A stretch of DNA of 64,000 bases, from positions 1,550,001 through 1,614,000 of the forward strand of contig NC_012029.1 in NCBI RefSeq assembly GCF_000022205.1. Direction: 5' to 3'. Positions 26,225 to 34,506 of the stretch are shown here, in pieces (position 1 is the first letter of the stretch; every line of letters begins with the position of its first letter). The position numbers and the translations under genes were made by a program. The stretch is from Halorubrum lacusprofundi ATCC 49239 (GTDB taxonomy: Archaea; Halobacteriota; Halobacteria; Halobacteriales; Haloferacaceae). The notes beneath the pieces are model-generated. The model saw nothing but the letters and a program-made list of their open reading frames with translations. It was not told where the DNA came from and made no database searches.

Positions 26225-27637
26225 ATGGACGTCCGGCTGACCTACGAGGACGGGACGATCCGGGTCGTCGCTGGCGACGCCACTGGCAACGGTGCGAACG
26301 ATGCCGACGGCGACGCTCTGGAGTCGCTCCCGCCGCTCCCCGGCGTCGAGAGCGACCCGCGATCGGGGACCGGGCGCGCCCCGGCCTACCGCTACGCCGC
26401 GATCCGACGAGCCTTGGAGGTCGCCGGCGTGAGCGTCGAGGATCACGTGCTGGACGCGAGCGACCGCGCGGGAGCGGCAGCCGGGCTCGACACCGGCCTT
26501 TCGACCGACTACGATCTCCGGGAGTACCAGCGTGAGGCGCTCGACGCGTGGCGCGACGCCGGCGACCGCGGCGTGCTCGAACTCCCGACCGGGGCCGGCA
26601 AGACCGTGATCGCAATACGCGCGATGGTCGAGCTAGGCGTGCCGACCCTCGTCGTAGTGCCCACGGTCGATCTCCTCAATCAGTGGCAGCGGGAGCTAGA
26701 AGCGGAGTTCGACGTACCAATCGGGCGGTTCGGCGGCGGCGAACAGCGCCAAGAGGCGATCACGGTGTCGACGTACGACTCTGCGTACCTGAAAGCCGAG
26801 GATATCGGCGACGCCTTCGAGTTCGTCGTCTTCGACGAGGTCCACCACCTCGGCGGCGAGGGGTATCGTGACGTGGCGCGGCTGCTCGCGGCGCCCGCCC
26901 GGCTCGGGCTCACCGCCACCTTCGAGCGCCCCGACGACGCGCACGAGACCGTCGCAGAGCTGATCGGCGACCGCGTGTACGCGCTCGACGTGGACGACCT
27001 CGCGGGCGACCACCTCGCCTCCTACGACATCCGACGGATCGAGGTGGAGCTGACGCCCGACGAGCGCGAGCGCTACGACGCGAAGCAGGGCACCTTCGTC
27101 GAGTACGTCCGGGACGCGGGGATCACGTTCACGAGCGGGAGCGACTATCAGGAACTCGTCAAGCGCTCCGGCAACGACCCGGCCGCGAGGGAGGCGCTCC
27201 TCGCGAAACAGGACGCCCGCGAGATCATGATGAACGCGCGCCGGAAGATCGACCGCTTGGAGTCGATCCTCGACCGCCACCGCGACGACCGCGTGATCGT
27301 GTTCACCGCCCACACCGACCTCGTCTACCGGCTTTCCGAGCGATTCCTGCTGCCCGCGATCACCGCCGAGACGGGCGCGAAGGAGCGCCGCGAGATTCTG
27401 GAGCGCTTCCGCGAGGGGACCTACGGTCGGGTCGTCGCCGCCAACGTCCTCGACGAGGGCGTCGACGTGCCCGACGCGAACGTCGCGGTCGTGCTCTCCG
27501 GCTCGGGGAGTGAACGAGAGTTCACCCAGCGGCTCGGGCGGGTGCTCCGTCCCAAAGACGACGGTGGGCGGGCGATCCTCTACGAGGTCGTCAGCACGGA
27601 GACCGCGGAGGAGCGGGTGGCGAGCCGGCGGCGGTGA
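26225..27637 (+). CDS. rad25: XPB/Rad25-family DNA helicase
   Basis: A 470-residue archaeal XPB-type SF2 helicase. An N-terminal damage-recognition-like region (about residues 1-95) is followed by the Q region YDLREYQREALDAW and motif I LPTGAGKTVIAIRAM. Then come motif II FDEVHHLGGEGY, motif III LTATFERPDDA, a thumb-like insertion (about 255-330), motif V ANVLDEGVDVPDANVAV and motif VI QRLGRVLRPK. Archaeal XPB works with the Bax1 nuclease (DUF790), whose gene is commonly next door. Here the following 590 bases are non-coding and no Bax1 gene is seen. Start ATG 26225, divergent from the esterase. Confidence 0.93.
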   Translation: MDVRLTYEDGTIRVVAGDATGNGANDADGDALESLPPLPGVESDPRSGTGRAPAYRYAAIRRALEVAGVSVEDHVLDASDRAGAAAGLDTGLSTDYDLREYQREALDAWRDAGDRGVLELPTGAGKTVIAIRAMVELGVPTLVVVPTVDLLNQWQRELEAEFDVPIGRFGGGEQRQEAITVSTYDSAYLKAEDIGDAFEFVVFDEVHHLGGEGYRDVARLLAAPARLGLTATFERPDDAHETVAELIGDRVYALDVDDLAGDHLASYDIRRIEVELTPDERERYDAKQGTFVEYVRDAGITFTSGSDYQELVKRSGNDPAAREALLAKQDAREIMMNARRKIDRLESILDRHRDDRVIVFTAHTDLVYRLSERFLLPAITAETGAKERREILERFREGTYGRVVAANVLDEGVDVPDANVAVVLSGSGSEREFTQRLGRVLRPKDDGGRAILYEVVSTETAEERVASRRR

Positions 27638-27769
27638 GCAGTGTTACTGGGTGACAATGTCGAACTCGTGGCTGTTTGTCGACAGGAACTGTCAGATATA
27701 TGTTGAGAGTACGCGATTCGGGTTGACTGAGAGTTTGTTTATAAATCGGAGCGAGGTGTCGCTGTTTGC
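27638..27769. other. Short AT-rich gap after the helicase
   Basis: Nothing coding. The stretch is less GC-rich than the surroundings and includes TTTATAAATCGG near 27739, another instance of the TTATAA box that accompanies the repeat element starting at 27770. Confidence 0.4.
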
Positions 27770-28010
27770 CATTTATAAACTATTGACGAGTCTGAGGTGA
27801 CGATCTCTAAAGCCAGCCGGGAGGACGGCGCACGCTCGCTGTGCTCCTCGTTCAGTCGCTGCCGCTCCTTCGCTGCGGTGCTTACATCGCCTGCGCCGTC
27901 CTCCCGGCTGCCCCTTTAACTCCCACCCCACCCCGCACAGCACCGCCGGAAGACGATCCTGCTCGCTTCGCTGCGCGGGCTGCGACTTCCGTTCTCCCGC
28001 TCGTTGCATC

Positions 28011-28053
28011 GCCGGCGCTTCGCGCCGGCTGCAAGAGGGACCGCCGGTCCCTC
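28011..28053. repeat. Two triloop hairpins inside copy B
   Basis: 28011-28029 (stem GCCGGCGC, loop TTC) and 28035-28053 (stem GAGGGACC, loop GCC) are perfect eight-pair hairpins with three-base loops. They are separated by the five-base spacer TGCAA and match the style of the array at 11772. Confidence 0.85.
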
Positions 28054-28092
28054 ACTGCTCGCGGGACCGCAGCCTCACGCCTCCCCAGCCTC

Positions 28093-28122
28093 GTCGGCCG
28101 GCGCTTTTAAGCGCCGGCCGAC
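28093..28122. repeat. Twelve-pair perfect hairpin in copy B
   Basis: GTCGGCCGGCGC at 28093-28104 and its exact complement at 28111-28122 flank a TTTTAA loop. It would form a very stable stem in RNA or cruciform DNA. No T-tract follows, so an ordinary terminator is not obvious. Confidence 0.8.
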
Positions 28123-28311
28123 TCCCTCGCGCGTGCAACTCGCAGCCTGACGGCTGCTCGTCGGCACGCGCCACCACACCGCTCATTTATAAGCGATCAT
28201 CAATACTGACCTGCAAGAAGCACTCCTACAATCGATTACCGCTGTTCCGGTGTTGGCCACATACGCGCCGGAACGCGGCAGTCGTCGACTCCCTCGATGG
28301 GTCCGGTCCGT

Positions 28312-29007
28312 TCAGTCGTCGTCCATGTCGAGCGAGCGCTTCTCGCCGAGTTCCTCCTCCAAACTGCCGCGCTCCCAGCTCCGGACGGCGTCGCCCTCGA
28401 CCTCGGCACGGAGCTTCTCCTCTAAGAGGTTCACCGCGACGCTGTTGGCGCCCTCCGGGATGATCACGTCGGCGTGTTTCTTCGAGGGTTCGATGAACTG
28501 CTCGTGCATCGGCTTCACCGTCGAGAGGTACTGGTCGATGACGCCCTCCAAGTCGCGGCCGCGGTCGATCACGTCTCGGCGGATCCGGCGTAAAATTCGG
28601 ACGTCGGCGTCGGTCTCGACGAACAGTCGGAGGTCCATCATGGCGTTTATTTCCTCGTCGTACAGCGCTAGGATTCCTTCGAGCACGATGACGTCGGTCG
28701 GCTCGACCAGGATACGCTCCTCCTTCCGGTTGTGGATCTCGAAGTCGTACTGCGGCATCTGCACCGACTGGCCTTCGAGCAGGGCTTCGAGGTGCTCTCT
28801 GAGCAGTTCCCACTCGAACGCCGAGGGGTGGTCGTAGTTGACCGATTGGCGCTCTTCGAAGTCGAGGTGCGAGAGGTCCTCGTAGTAGTTGTCGAGCGGG
28901 ATGCGGGTGACGCTGTCGCCGAGGTCGCGGGTGACGAGCCGGGAGACGGTCGTCTTCCCCGCGCCACTTCCCCCCGCGATCCCGATCACGAACGAGGGAA
29001 TGGTCAT
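28312..29007 (-). CDS. udk: Uridine kinase
   Basis: Phosphorylates uridine and cytidine in pyrimidine salvage; cytoplasmic. 231 residues from ATG 29007 (MTIPSFVIGIAGGSGAGKTT), placing the P-loop at residues 9-18 as in other Udk proteins. NYYEDLSHLDFEERQSVNYDHPSAFEW is the uridine-binding region, followed by MPQYDFEIHNRKEE. LEGILALYDEEI and LFVETDADVRILRRIRRD match the lid and base regions. An upstream extension would be Arg-rich and atypical. Monocistronic, reading towards repeat copy B. Confidence 0.95.
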   Translation of the reverse strand: MTIPSFVIGIAGGSGAGKTTVSRLVTRDLGDSVTRIPLDNYYEDLSHLDFEERQSVNYDHPSAFEWELLREHLEALLEGQSVQMPQYDFEIHNRKEERILVEPTDVIVLEGILALYDEEINAMMDLRLFVETDADVRILRRIRRDVIDRGRDLEGVIDQYLSTVKPMHEQFIEPSKKHADVIIPEGANSVAVNLLEEKLRAEVEGDAVRSWERGSLEEELGEKRSLDMDDD

Positions 29008-29112
29008 ATCCTTCGCTCGGGCGCCGGAGGGTTTGAAGGCTCCTTTTCGTCGCCGTCGGCGGTGCGGGGCAGTCGCTGAGGAAGCCACCCTCTCGATAAC
29101 GGTTCCCTACCG

Positions 29113-29164
29113 CCTGCGTCTCCCCTCCCACCTGCGTCTCCCGTCCCGCCTGCGTCTCCCATCG
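29113..29164. repeat. 18-bp tandem repeat, nearly three copies
   Basis: CCTGCGTCTCCC begins three successive 18-bp units at 29113, 29131 and 29149, the last incomplete. They lie between the divergent udk and CBS-protein genes. Part of a local tendency to tandem duplication. Confidence 0.75.
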
Positions 29165-29251
29165 TTATCACACCGATCGGCAATCTACGCGAGGAACCCG
29201 TATAACGATACCGGGGGCACCTTTTAGCCGATCGGGACGGAATCACGTTTC

Positions 29252-29872
29252 ATGCGAACAGACACCACGGCTCGTGACGTGATGCATCGCGAGTTCCTCG
29301 GCGTGAGCGAGTCGGACCCGTTACGCGACGCGGCAGCACTTCTGGTCGACGAGGGAACGAACTGCCTCGTCGTCCTCCGGGGTGGCGAACCAGTCGGTCG
29401 ATTGAGCTGGCGTGACGCCCTCGGTGCGCTCCTTGACGCGGGGGCCGGCGACGAACACGACCTCACAGTCGAGTCGGTCATGGGTCCACCGCTCCCGACG
29501 GTGACGCCCGACGACGCGCTGGCCGTGGTCGAGGAGCGGCTCATCGCGGAAGGGGTCGACCGCGTCGTCGCCGTCGAAGACGGCGAGGCGCTTGGCGTCG
29601 TCACCGCGAGCGACGTGCTCGCAGTGGGGGCGCCCCGGACCGGAAACGGCGCCCACGACCCCCTCAGCGACGAGGGAGCGACCGGAGATCCCCGGCGCGG
29701 AGACGCAGCGATGATGGGATCGGACGGCGGCGTCGACCCTGCCGTGGAGGCGTCCTCAACCGACACGTCCGGCTCGCGGACTCAGGGCGTCTGCGAGAGC
29801 TGCGGAGCGCTCGTGCCCGACCTCGTGACCGCGAACGGGCAGGCGGTTTGTCCGGAGTGCCGCGAAGTGTGA
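29252..29872 (+). CDS. CBS-pair protein with C-terminal zinc ribbon
   Basis: A 206-residue protein. Two CBS motifs occupy residues about 5-60 (TTARDVMHREFLGVSESDPLRDAAALLVDEG) and 68-125 (VESVMGPPLPTVTPDDALAVVEERL, then GVVTASDVLA), a Bateman module that usually binds adenine nucleotides. An acidic linker follows, then CESCGALVPDL and CPEC about 16 residues later, a four-Cys zinc ribbon. The protein probably senses energy state; partner unknown. It resembles other haloarchaeal CBS-zinc ribbon proteins. Confidence 0.88.
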   Translation: MRTDTTARDVMHREFLGVSESDPLRDAAALLVDEGTNCLVVLRGGEPVGRLSWRDALGALLDAGAGDEHDLTVESVMGPPLPTVTPDDALAVVEERLIAEGVDRVVAVEDGEALGVVTASDVLAVGAPRTGNGAHDPLSDEGATGDPRRGDAAMMGSDGGVDPAVEASSTDTSGSRTQGVCESCGALVPDLVTANGQAVCPECREV

Positions 29873-29979
29873 CTCGGCGGCATCTCGGTATCGCACGCCC
29901 GGCTCCGCATCTCCCGGCTCCGAACCCCCCACCGACTCGCCGGTAGGCTCAAACAGCTAGCACGTCGAACACCGAACGA

Positions 29980-30519
29980 ATGGCCGACAGCGACCGCGTG
30001 CACGTCACGCCCGCCACCGTCGACGATGTCGACCCAGTCACCGACCTGTGGATCGCGCTCGCCGAGGGGCAGCGGGCGCACGGGTCGACGCTGCTCGCTG
30101 AGGAGAACCGCGGATCGGTCCGCGAGTGGGTCGCGCGTTCGGTGGTCACCGCCGAACTACTCGTCGCGCGCGACGGCGCCGATGACCTGATCGGGTTCGT
30201 CGGGTTCGCACTCGATCGCGGCGGCTACGAGCGCGACCGGACCCGTGGAGTCGTGAGCAATCTGTTCGTCGTCCCCGAGCGTCGCGACGAGGGAGTCGGC
30301 GCCGACCTGCTGGACGCAGCCGAGCGAGCCCTCCGCGAGGCGGGTGCCGAAGCCGTCGCACTGGAGGCACTCGCGGCTAACGATCGCGCCCGCGAGTTCT
30401 ACGCGGAACAGGGGTACGAGCCACACCGGGTGGAGCTGACGAAGTCGCCGACGGCGGGTGGCCAGGAAGGTGCCGGAAAGAACAGTGGAGACGGCGACGA
30501 CGACGATCGGGGCACCTGA
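29980..30519 (+). CDS. GNAT-family N-acetyltransferase
   Basis: A 179-residue acetyl-CoA-dependent acyltransferase. VTPATVDDVDPVTDLWIALAEG is the GNAT opening and VVSNLFVVPERRDEGVGADLLDAAERAL holds the acetyl-CoA-binding R/Q-x-x-G-x-G/A loop (about residues 90-110). ANDRAREFYAEQGYEPHRVEL is the typical closing strand-helix-strand. The last 25 residues are a low-complexity Gly/Asp tail. Substrate unknown. It is followed by tRNA-Thr after 77 bases. Confidence 0.92.
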   Translation: MADSDRVHVTPATVDDVDPVTDLWIALAEGQRAHGSTLLAEENRGSVREWVARSVVTAELLVARDGADDLIGFVGFALDRGGYERDRTRGVVSNLFVVPERRDEGVGADLLDAAERALREAGAEAVALEALAANDRAREFYAEQGYEPHRVELTKSPTAGGQEGAGKNSGDGDDDDRGT

Positions 30520-30596
30520 GCGCGGCACCCCCGGCATCGCGTCACCTTCGCGGAAAGCGACACGCACTCATAGGAGGACCGAGTACGCCCGCCTGC

Positions 30597-30670
30597 GCCA
30601 GGGGAGCATGGGCGGTTCATGCACTCGACTTGTAATCGAGACTTCCGGGGTTCAAATCCCTGCCCTGGCT
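30597..30670 (+). tRNA. tRNA-Thr (anticodon TGT)
   Basis: The acceptor GCCAGGG pairs with CCCTGGC, the discriminator is T, and no CCA is encoded. The D arm is GCAT...ATGC. The anticodon stem CTCGA/TCGAG encloses CTTGTAA, giving TGT for ACA codons. The T arm is CGGGG-TTCAAAT-CCCTG with one wobble. 74 nt with no intron. No strong TATA is visible upstream. Confidence 0.95.
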
Positions 30671-30816
30671 CTTCTGACGGAACGACCTGGAGTCGAAGAG
30701 CCGCGGGAGAGATATAAACCGGTTTCCCACCGGATCGACGCGGTTCGGCACCGGTCGACCTCGGTAACGGCCGGAGTCGCCGGAGTTATGATCCAGCCGC
30801 GCGTCGACCGGACGGT

Positions 30817-31917
30817 ATGGAGACCGCTTTCGCGGACTACCTCGACGACTTCACGCGCCGGGACTGGGAGCATCTCGATCCGAAAGCCGTGACGGACCCC
30901 GTTCGGGTCGCCATCGTGGGGCTCGGGTGGTTCGCCCGCGAATGGGCGCTCCCGGGGATCGCACGCTCGGCGTTCACCGAGGCCACCGTCGTCACCGACG
31001 TTGATGCCGACGCGGTCGAAGCGGTCGCCGCCGAACACGACGTGACCGGCGTGACGCCGGCGGAATTCCGCGCGGGCGCCGTCGTCGATGAGTACGACGC
31101 GGTGTACGTTGCGACGCCGAACGCGACCCACTTGGAGTACGTGGCGGCCGCCGCCGAGCAGGGGAAGGCGGTCTTATGCGAGAAGCCTTTGGAGGCGACG
31201 CTGGACCGCTCCCGGCGACTCGTCGCGGCGTGTCGAGACGCCGGAGTGCCACTGATGGCCGGATACCGCATGCAGACCGATCCGGCGGTTAGACGCCTTC
31301 GAGACCTGCTTGAGGCGGGCGTCGCCGGCGACGTGATCCACGTCCACGCGACGATGTCACAGACGATGCTCGGTGAGCTCGGGAGCGACCACGACCAGTG
31401 GCGCCTCGACTCGGAGCTGTCCGGCGGCTGTGCGCTCATGGATCTGGGCGTGTACCCGCTCAACACGATTCGGTTCGTGCTCGGCGCCGACCCCGTGCGC
31501 GTGTCGGGACGGACCCGCACGAACCACGAGGCGTTCGCCGATGTCGACGAACACGCCACGTACCGGCTGGAGTTCCCCGGTGGCGTCGACGCGCTGTGTT
31601 CGGTGAGCCAGAACGCCCAGCACGCGAGCCGGCTCGAAGTCACCGGAACGGACGCCAGACTGATCCTCGATCCGGCGTTCTACGAGCGGGAGGACCGAGG
31701 GTTCGCGGTCGTCCGCGACGGAACCCGCGTCGACGTCGACTTCGACCAAGTTCACCAGATCGAAGAGGAATTCGCGTACTTCGGCCACCAGCTGCTGGCG
31801 GAGGAGCCGTTCCATCCGAACGGGACACACGCGCTGGCGGACGTGCGGACGCTCGCCGCCATCTACGAATCCGCCGAGACCGGCCGACCGATCGCCCTCA
31901 CCGACGACGCGGAGTGA
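30817..31917 (+). CDS. gfo6: Gfo/Idh-type oxidoreductase, D-xylose 1-dehydrogenase-like
   Basis: A 366-residue NADP-dependent sugar dehydrogenase resembling the haloarchaeal xylose dehydrogenase (Gfo6) that begins the oxidative pentose pathway. It shares the N-terminal FxRRDWE stretch before the Rossmann fold (VRVAIVGLGWFAREWALPGI). It also has VYVATPNATHLEYV, CEKPLEATLDRSRRLV, GYRMQTDPAVRRL, DQWRLDSELSGGCALMDLGVYPLNTIRFVL and a C-terminal EEEFAYFGHQLL. No other pentose-pathway gene is near. An aldo/keto reductase gene is convergent just downstream (ends 9 bases apart). Family certain; xylose specificity probable. Confidence 0.85.
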   Translation: METAFADYLDDFTRRDWEHLDPKAVTDPVRVAIVGLGWFAREWALPGIARSAFTEATVVTDVDADAVEAVAAEHDVTGVTPAEFRAGAVVDEYDAVYVATPNATHLEYVAAAAEQGKAVLCEKPLEATLDRSRRLVAACRDAGVPLMAGYRMQTDPAVRRLRDLLEAGVAGDVIHVHATMSQTMLGELGSDHDQWRLDSELSGGCALMDLGVYPLNTIRFVLGADPVRVSGRTRTNHEAFADVDEHATYRLEFPGGVDALCSVSQNAQHASRLEVTGTDARLILDPAFYEREDRGFAVVRDGTRVDVDFDQVHQIEEEFAYFGHQLLAEEPFHPNGTHALADVRTLAAIYESAETGRPIALTDDAE

Positions 31918-31926
31918 AGGCTCGCC

Positions 31927-32763
31927 TCACTGCTCGATGCCGTACACCGGATCCGTCCAGTCACGGGCCGGAGTGTCGTACACCGGCCGGTCGCGGTCGC
32001 GCTCATCGAGCCGCTGGCGGTCGGCTGCGTCGAGCTCCCAGTCGAGGTCGGCGTTGGCTCGAACGTGTTCCGGCGTCGACGAGCGCGGCAGCGCGACCAC
32101 GTCGCGGTCGAGCGCCCATCGGAGAATGACCTGAGCGGGGCTTTTGTCGTAGCTCTCGGCGAGTTCGGCAACGACCTCGTCGTCGAACACTTCTGTTCGC
32201 GCGAGCGGCGCCGCCGCCTCGATCACGGTGTCGGACTCGTGACAGTAGTCGACGAGGTTCGGGCGCTGGAACCACGGATGGAACTCGATCTGATTGACTG
32301 CGATCGGGACCTCGGAGATGTGATTGGCACAGCTCAGTTGATAGGCGCTGAAGTTCGAGACGCCAACGTTGCGAACCAGTCCGCGGTCGTGGAGTTCCGC
32401 CATCGCCTGGAGCGACTCTCGCAGCGAGATCGCGGGGTTGGGCCAGTGGATGAGGTACAGATCGAGATAGTCGGTCTCGAGCCGTTCGAGGGACGCTTCA
32501 CAAGACTGGATCAGCGACTCGTAGCCGAGGTTCTTCGCGAGCACTTTCGAGGTGAGGAACACGTCGTCGCGGTCGTACTCGGCGAGCACCTCGCCGATGG
32601 CCTCCTCGTTGTGGTATCCCTCGGCAGTATCGATGTGTGTGTACCCGGACGAAAGCGCCGCACGGACGCTGTCGGCGATTTGGTCGTCGTCGAGCGCGTA
32701 CGTGCCCAGTCCGAGCGCCGGTAGGGTGTCACCGCTCGGGAGCGTCTGTGTTGGAATGGTCAC
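31927..32763 (-). CDS. Aldo/keto reductase (AKR3/5-like)
   Basis: A 278-residue NADPH-dependent aldo/keto reductase. The GTG at 32763 is preferred: it gives VTIPTQTLPSGDTLPALGLGTYAL, the normal family N-terminus, whereas the longer frame would add 51 non-homologous residues. Tetrad residues lie in YTHIDTAEGYHNEEAIGE (Asp, Tyr), LTSKVLAKNLG (Lys) and LYLIHWPNP (His). The late LPRSSTPEHVRANADLDWELD is the cofactor phosphate-binding region. A different subgroup from the gene at 3338. Substrate unknown. Confidence 0.92.
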   Translation of the reverse strand: MTIPTQTLPSGDTLPALGLGTYALDDDQIADSVRAALSSGYTHIDTAEGYHNEEAIGEVLAEYDRDDVFLTSKVLAKNLGYESLIQSCEASLERLETDYLDLYLIHWPNPAISLRESLQAMAELHDRGLVRNVGVSNFSAYQLSCANHISEVPIAVNQIEFHPWFQRPNLVDYCHESDTVIEAAAPLARTEVFDDEVVAELAESYDKSPAQVILRWALDRDVVALPRSSTPEHVRANADLDWELDAADRQRLDERDRDRPVYDTPARDWTDPVYGIEQ

Positions 32764-32957
32764 ACGAGGTGGGTTCAACGGTTCACTGATTGAAACTACC
32801 GCTTCCGACACCCGTTTTCCGTCGCGCTCGTCGCGGTCACCGTCCCAGAGCGGCACCCGGTCGTCGTCACAGATCGGCGATCGTCCCGTCTGCGCGCGCT
32901 TATGAAGAGACCACAAAACGGAGATCCGTTTATATACATCCCCCGCGGATCCGGGGT

Positions 32958-33161
32958 ATGGACCGGACCGACGCCGTACTCCTCGGCGTTTCCGGCGTCG
33001 TCGCCGCGCTCGTGCTCGCGGGCGCGCTGTCGGCGGCGGCGCTGTTCGGCTTCGACGAGTCAGTGGCCCGTCCGATCCGGCTGCTCGCCGCCGAGCCGCT
33101 CGCGTGGATCGTCATCGCCGCGCTGCTCGTCGCGGTCGTCGGGCACGCGTTCATCGAGTGA
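32958..33161 (+). CDS. Small two-helix membrane protein
   Basis: A 67-residue protein from ATG 32958 with two hydrophobic helices (about 6-31 and 45-64), joined by an FGFDESVARPIRLLAAEPLA loop. TTTATATACATC about 28 bases upstream is a good TATA element, which supports expression from this ATG rather than from the longer frame upstream. It resembles short haloarchaeal membrane hypotheticals. Confidence 0.75.
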   Translation: MDRTDAVLLGVSGVVAALVLAGALSAAALFGFDESVARPIRLLAAEPLAWIVIAALLVAVVGHAFIE

Positions 33162-33205
33162 GCGGGCAGCGCGGCCGCCCCGGCGATCGAGTCACCCAGA
33201 TTGCC

Positions 33206-33796
33206 TCACTCCTCGGCGTCGACCTCGCGGATCGTCCGGACGAGCGCGTCCAGCGCTGTGTCGACCGCCTTCCGTTTCACGGCGCCGCGGTCGCCGTTGA
33301 GGACGACCCGCTCCGTGCGAACGAACGACGCCTCGGTCCCCCACGGCGCGGCGTAAGCCACCCCGACGTACACGAGTCCGACCGGCTTCTCCGCGGTGCC
33401 GCCGTCCGGCCCGGCGATTCCGGTCGTGGCGACAGCCCACGTCGTGTCGGCGTGGTCGCGCGCACCCGCCGCCATCTGCTCGGCGACCGCCGCGCTCACG
33501 GCGCCCTCGGCGTCGAGCGACTCGCGAGACACTCCGAGCAGTTCGCGTTTGGCGTCGTACGCGTAGGTCACGAACCCGCGGTCGAAGTAGGCGCTCGCGC
33601 CCGGCACTTCGGTCACACGCGACCCGACGAGTCCCCCTGTCAGCGACTCCGCGGTCGCGAGGGTCTCCCCGCGTTCGGTCAGCAGGTCGCCGAGCGTCTT
33701 CTCGATCGGCTCCGACTCGTCGGTCCCGGCGATCTCGTCGGCGCTTCCGGTTCCCTCCTCACTCTCGGTCCCCTTCCCGCTCCCGCTCTCGTCCAT
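33206..33796 (-). CDS. CinA C-terminal-type nicotinamide-nucleotide amidohydrolase
   Basis: A 196-residue protein from ATG 33796. An acidic Ser/Gly/Glu leader of about 35 residues precedes a complete CinA/PncC domain: LGDLLTERGETLATAESLTGGLVGSRVTEVPGASAYF with the catalytic Ser near residue 55. GFVTYAYDAKRELLGV, AVATTGIAGPDGGTAEKPVGLVYVG and RVVLNGDRGAVKRKAV follow. It recycles NMN to nicotinate mononucleotide in the pyridine nucleotide cycle. Divergent from the methyltransferase, with 59 bases between starts. Confidence 0.93.
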   Translation of the reverse strand: MDESGSGKGTESEEGTGSADEIAGTDESEPIEKTLGDLLTERGETLATAESLTGGLVGSRVTEVPGASAYFDRGFVTYAYDAKRELLGVSRESLDAEGAVSAAVAEQMAAGARDHADTTWAVATTGIAGPDGGTAEKPVGLVYVGVAYAAPWGTEASFVRTERVVLNGDRGAVKRKAVDTALDALVRTIREVDAEE

Positions 33797-33855
33797 GCCC
33801 TCGCTGAGTCGTCCACGCCCGTGGGGTTTACGCTCGCCGCGGCGCAAGCGCCGGC

Positions 33856-34506
33856 ATGACCGACTGGGACGACCGCTTCGTGTCCGGGGAGTACCCGCGT
33901 GCGCCGGAGCCATCCGCCGTCCTGCGCTCGTACGAGCCCGCGATCCCCGACGGCCGCGCGCTCGACGTGGCCGCCGGTACCGGCCGCAACGCCGTCTACC
34001 TCGCGGAGGCTGGCTACGCGGTTGACGCCCTCGACGCCTCCCGCGAGGGGCTCGCCATCGTCCGCGAACGCGCCGCCGAGCGCGATGTCGCTGATCGGGT
34101 CGAAACGATTCAGGCCGACGCCTCGACGTACGGCTTCCCGGATGAGACGTACGAGCTGATCACGATGAGCTTTTTCCACACGCTCGACCGGTTCGCCGAC
34201 CTGATCGAGTCGCTCACTCCCGGTGGGTACCTGTTTGTCGAAGGACACCTGCGGTCGGCCGACGCGACTCCGTCCGGTCCGAGCGACGACCGCTACCGGT
34301 TCGCCGCCAACGAACTCCTGCGCGCCGGGCTCGGGCTGACCGTGCTGTACTATGACGAGACGACGGAGGAGCGCCCGGGCGACCACCGACGCGCGACCGC
34401 CCGCCTGCTCGCGCGACGGTCGAGCGGCGGGCGACAGACGTACCCACCGAGACCGGACGAGGGTGACGAGAGAGACGAGGCGGGCGCGGAGCGAACGGAT
34501 GGCTGA
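33856..34506 (+). CDS. Class I SAM-dependent methyltransferase
   Basis: A 216-residue Rossmann-fold methyltransferase of the tellurite-resistance/TehB-like shape. YPRAPEPSAVLRSYEPAIPDGRALDVAAGTGRNAVYLAEAGYAVDALDAS contains motif I and the acidic ribose-binding residue. ETIQADASTYGFPDETYELITMSFFHTLDRF gives motifs II-IV. The last 40 residues are Arg/Glu-rich and probably disordered. Its stop overlaps the next gene's ATG at 34499 by eight bases, so the two are coupled. Substrate unknown. Confidence 0.88.
   Translation: MTDWDDRFVSGEYPRAPEPSAVLRSYEPAIPDGRALDVAAGTGRNAVYLAEAGYAVDALDASREGLAIVRERAAERDVADRVETIQADASTYGFPDETYELITMSFFHTLDRFADLIESLTPGGYLFVEGHLRSADATPSGPSDDRYRFAANELLRAGLGLTVLYYDETTEERPGDHRRATARLLARRSSGGRQTYPPRPDEGDERDEAGAERTDG

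Larger units (their letters stand above)
27770..28194. repeat. Roughly 420-bp non-coding repeat element, copy B
   Basis: The element starts with TTTATAAACTATTGACGA and ends with CTCATTTATAAGCG. In between are the anchors CTAAAGCCAGCCG, GCTGCCCCTTTAACTCCCA, CCTCCCCAGCCTCG and CACGCGCCACCACAC, in the same order as copy A at 11626. The filler between anchors differs, which argues for a maintained architecture rather than a recent duplication. ORFs that cross it are not credible. Confidence 0.8.
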
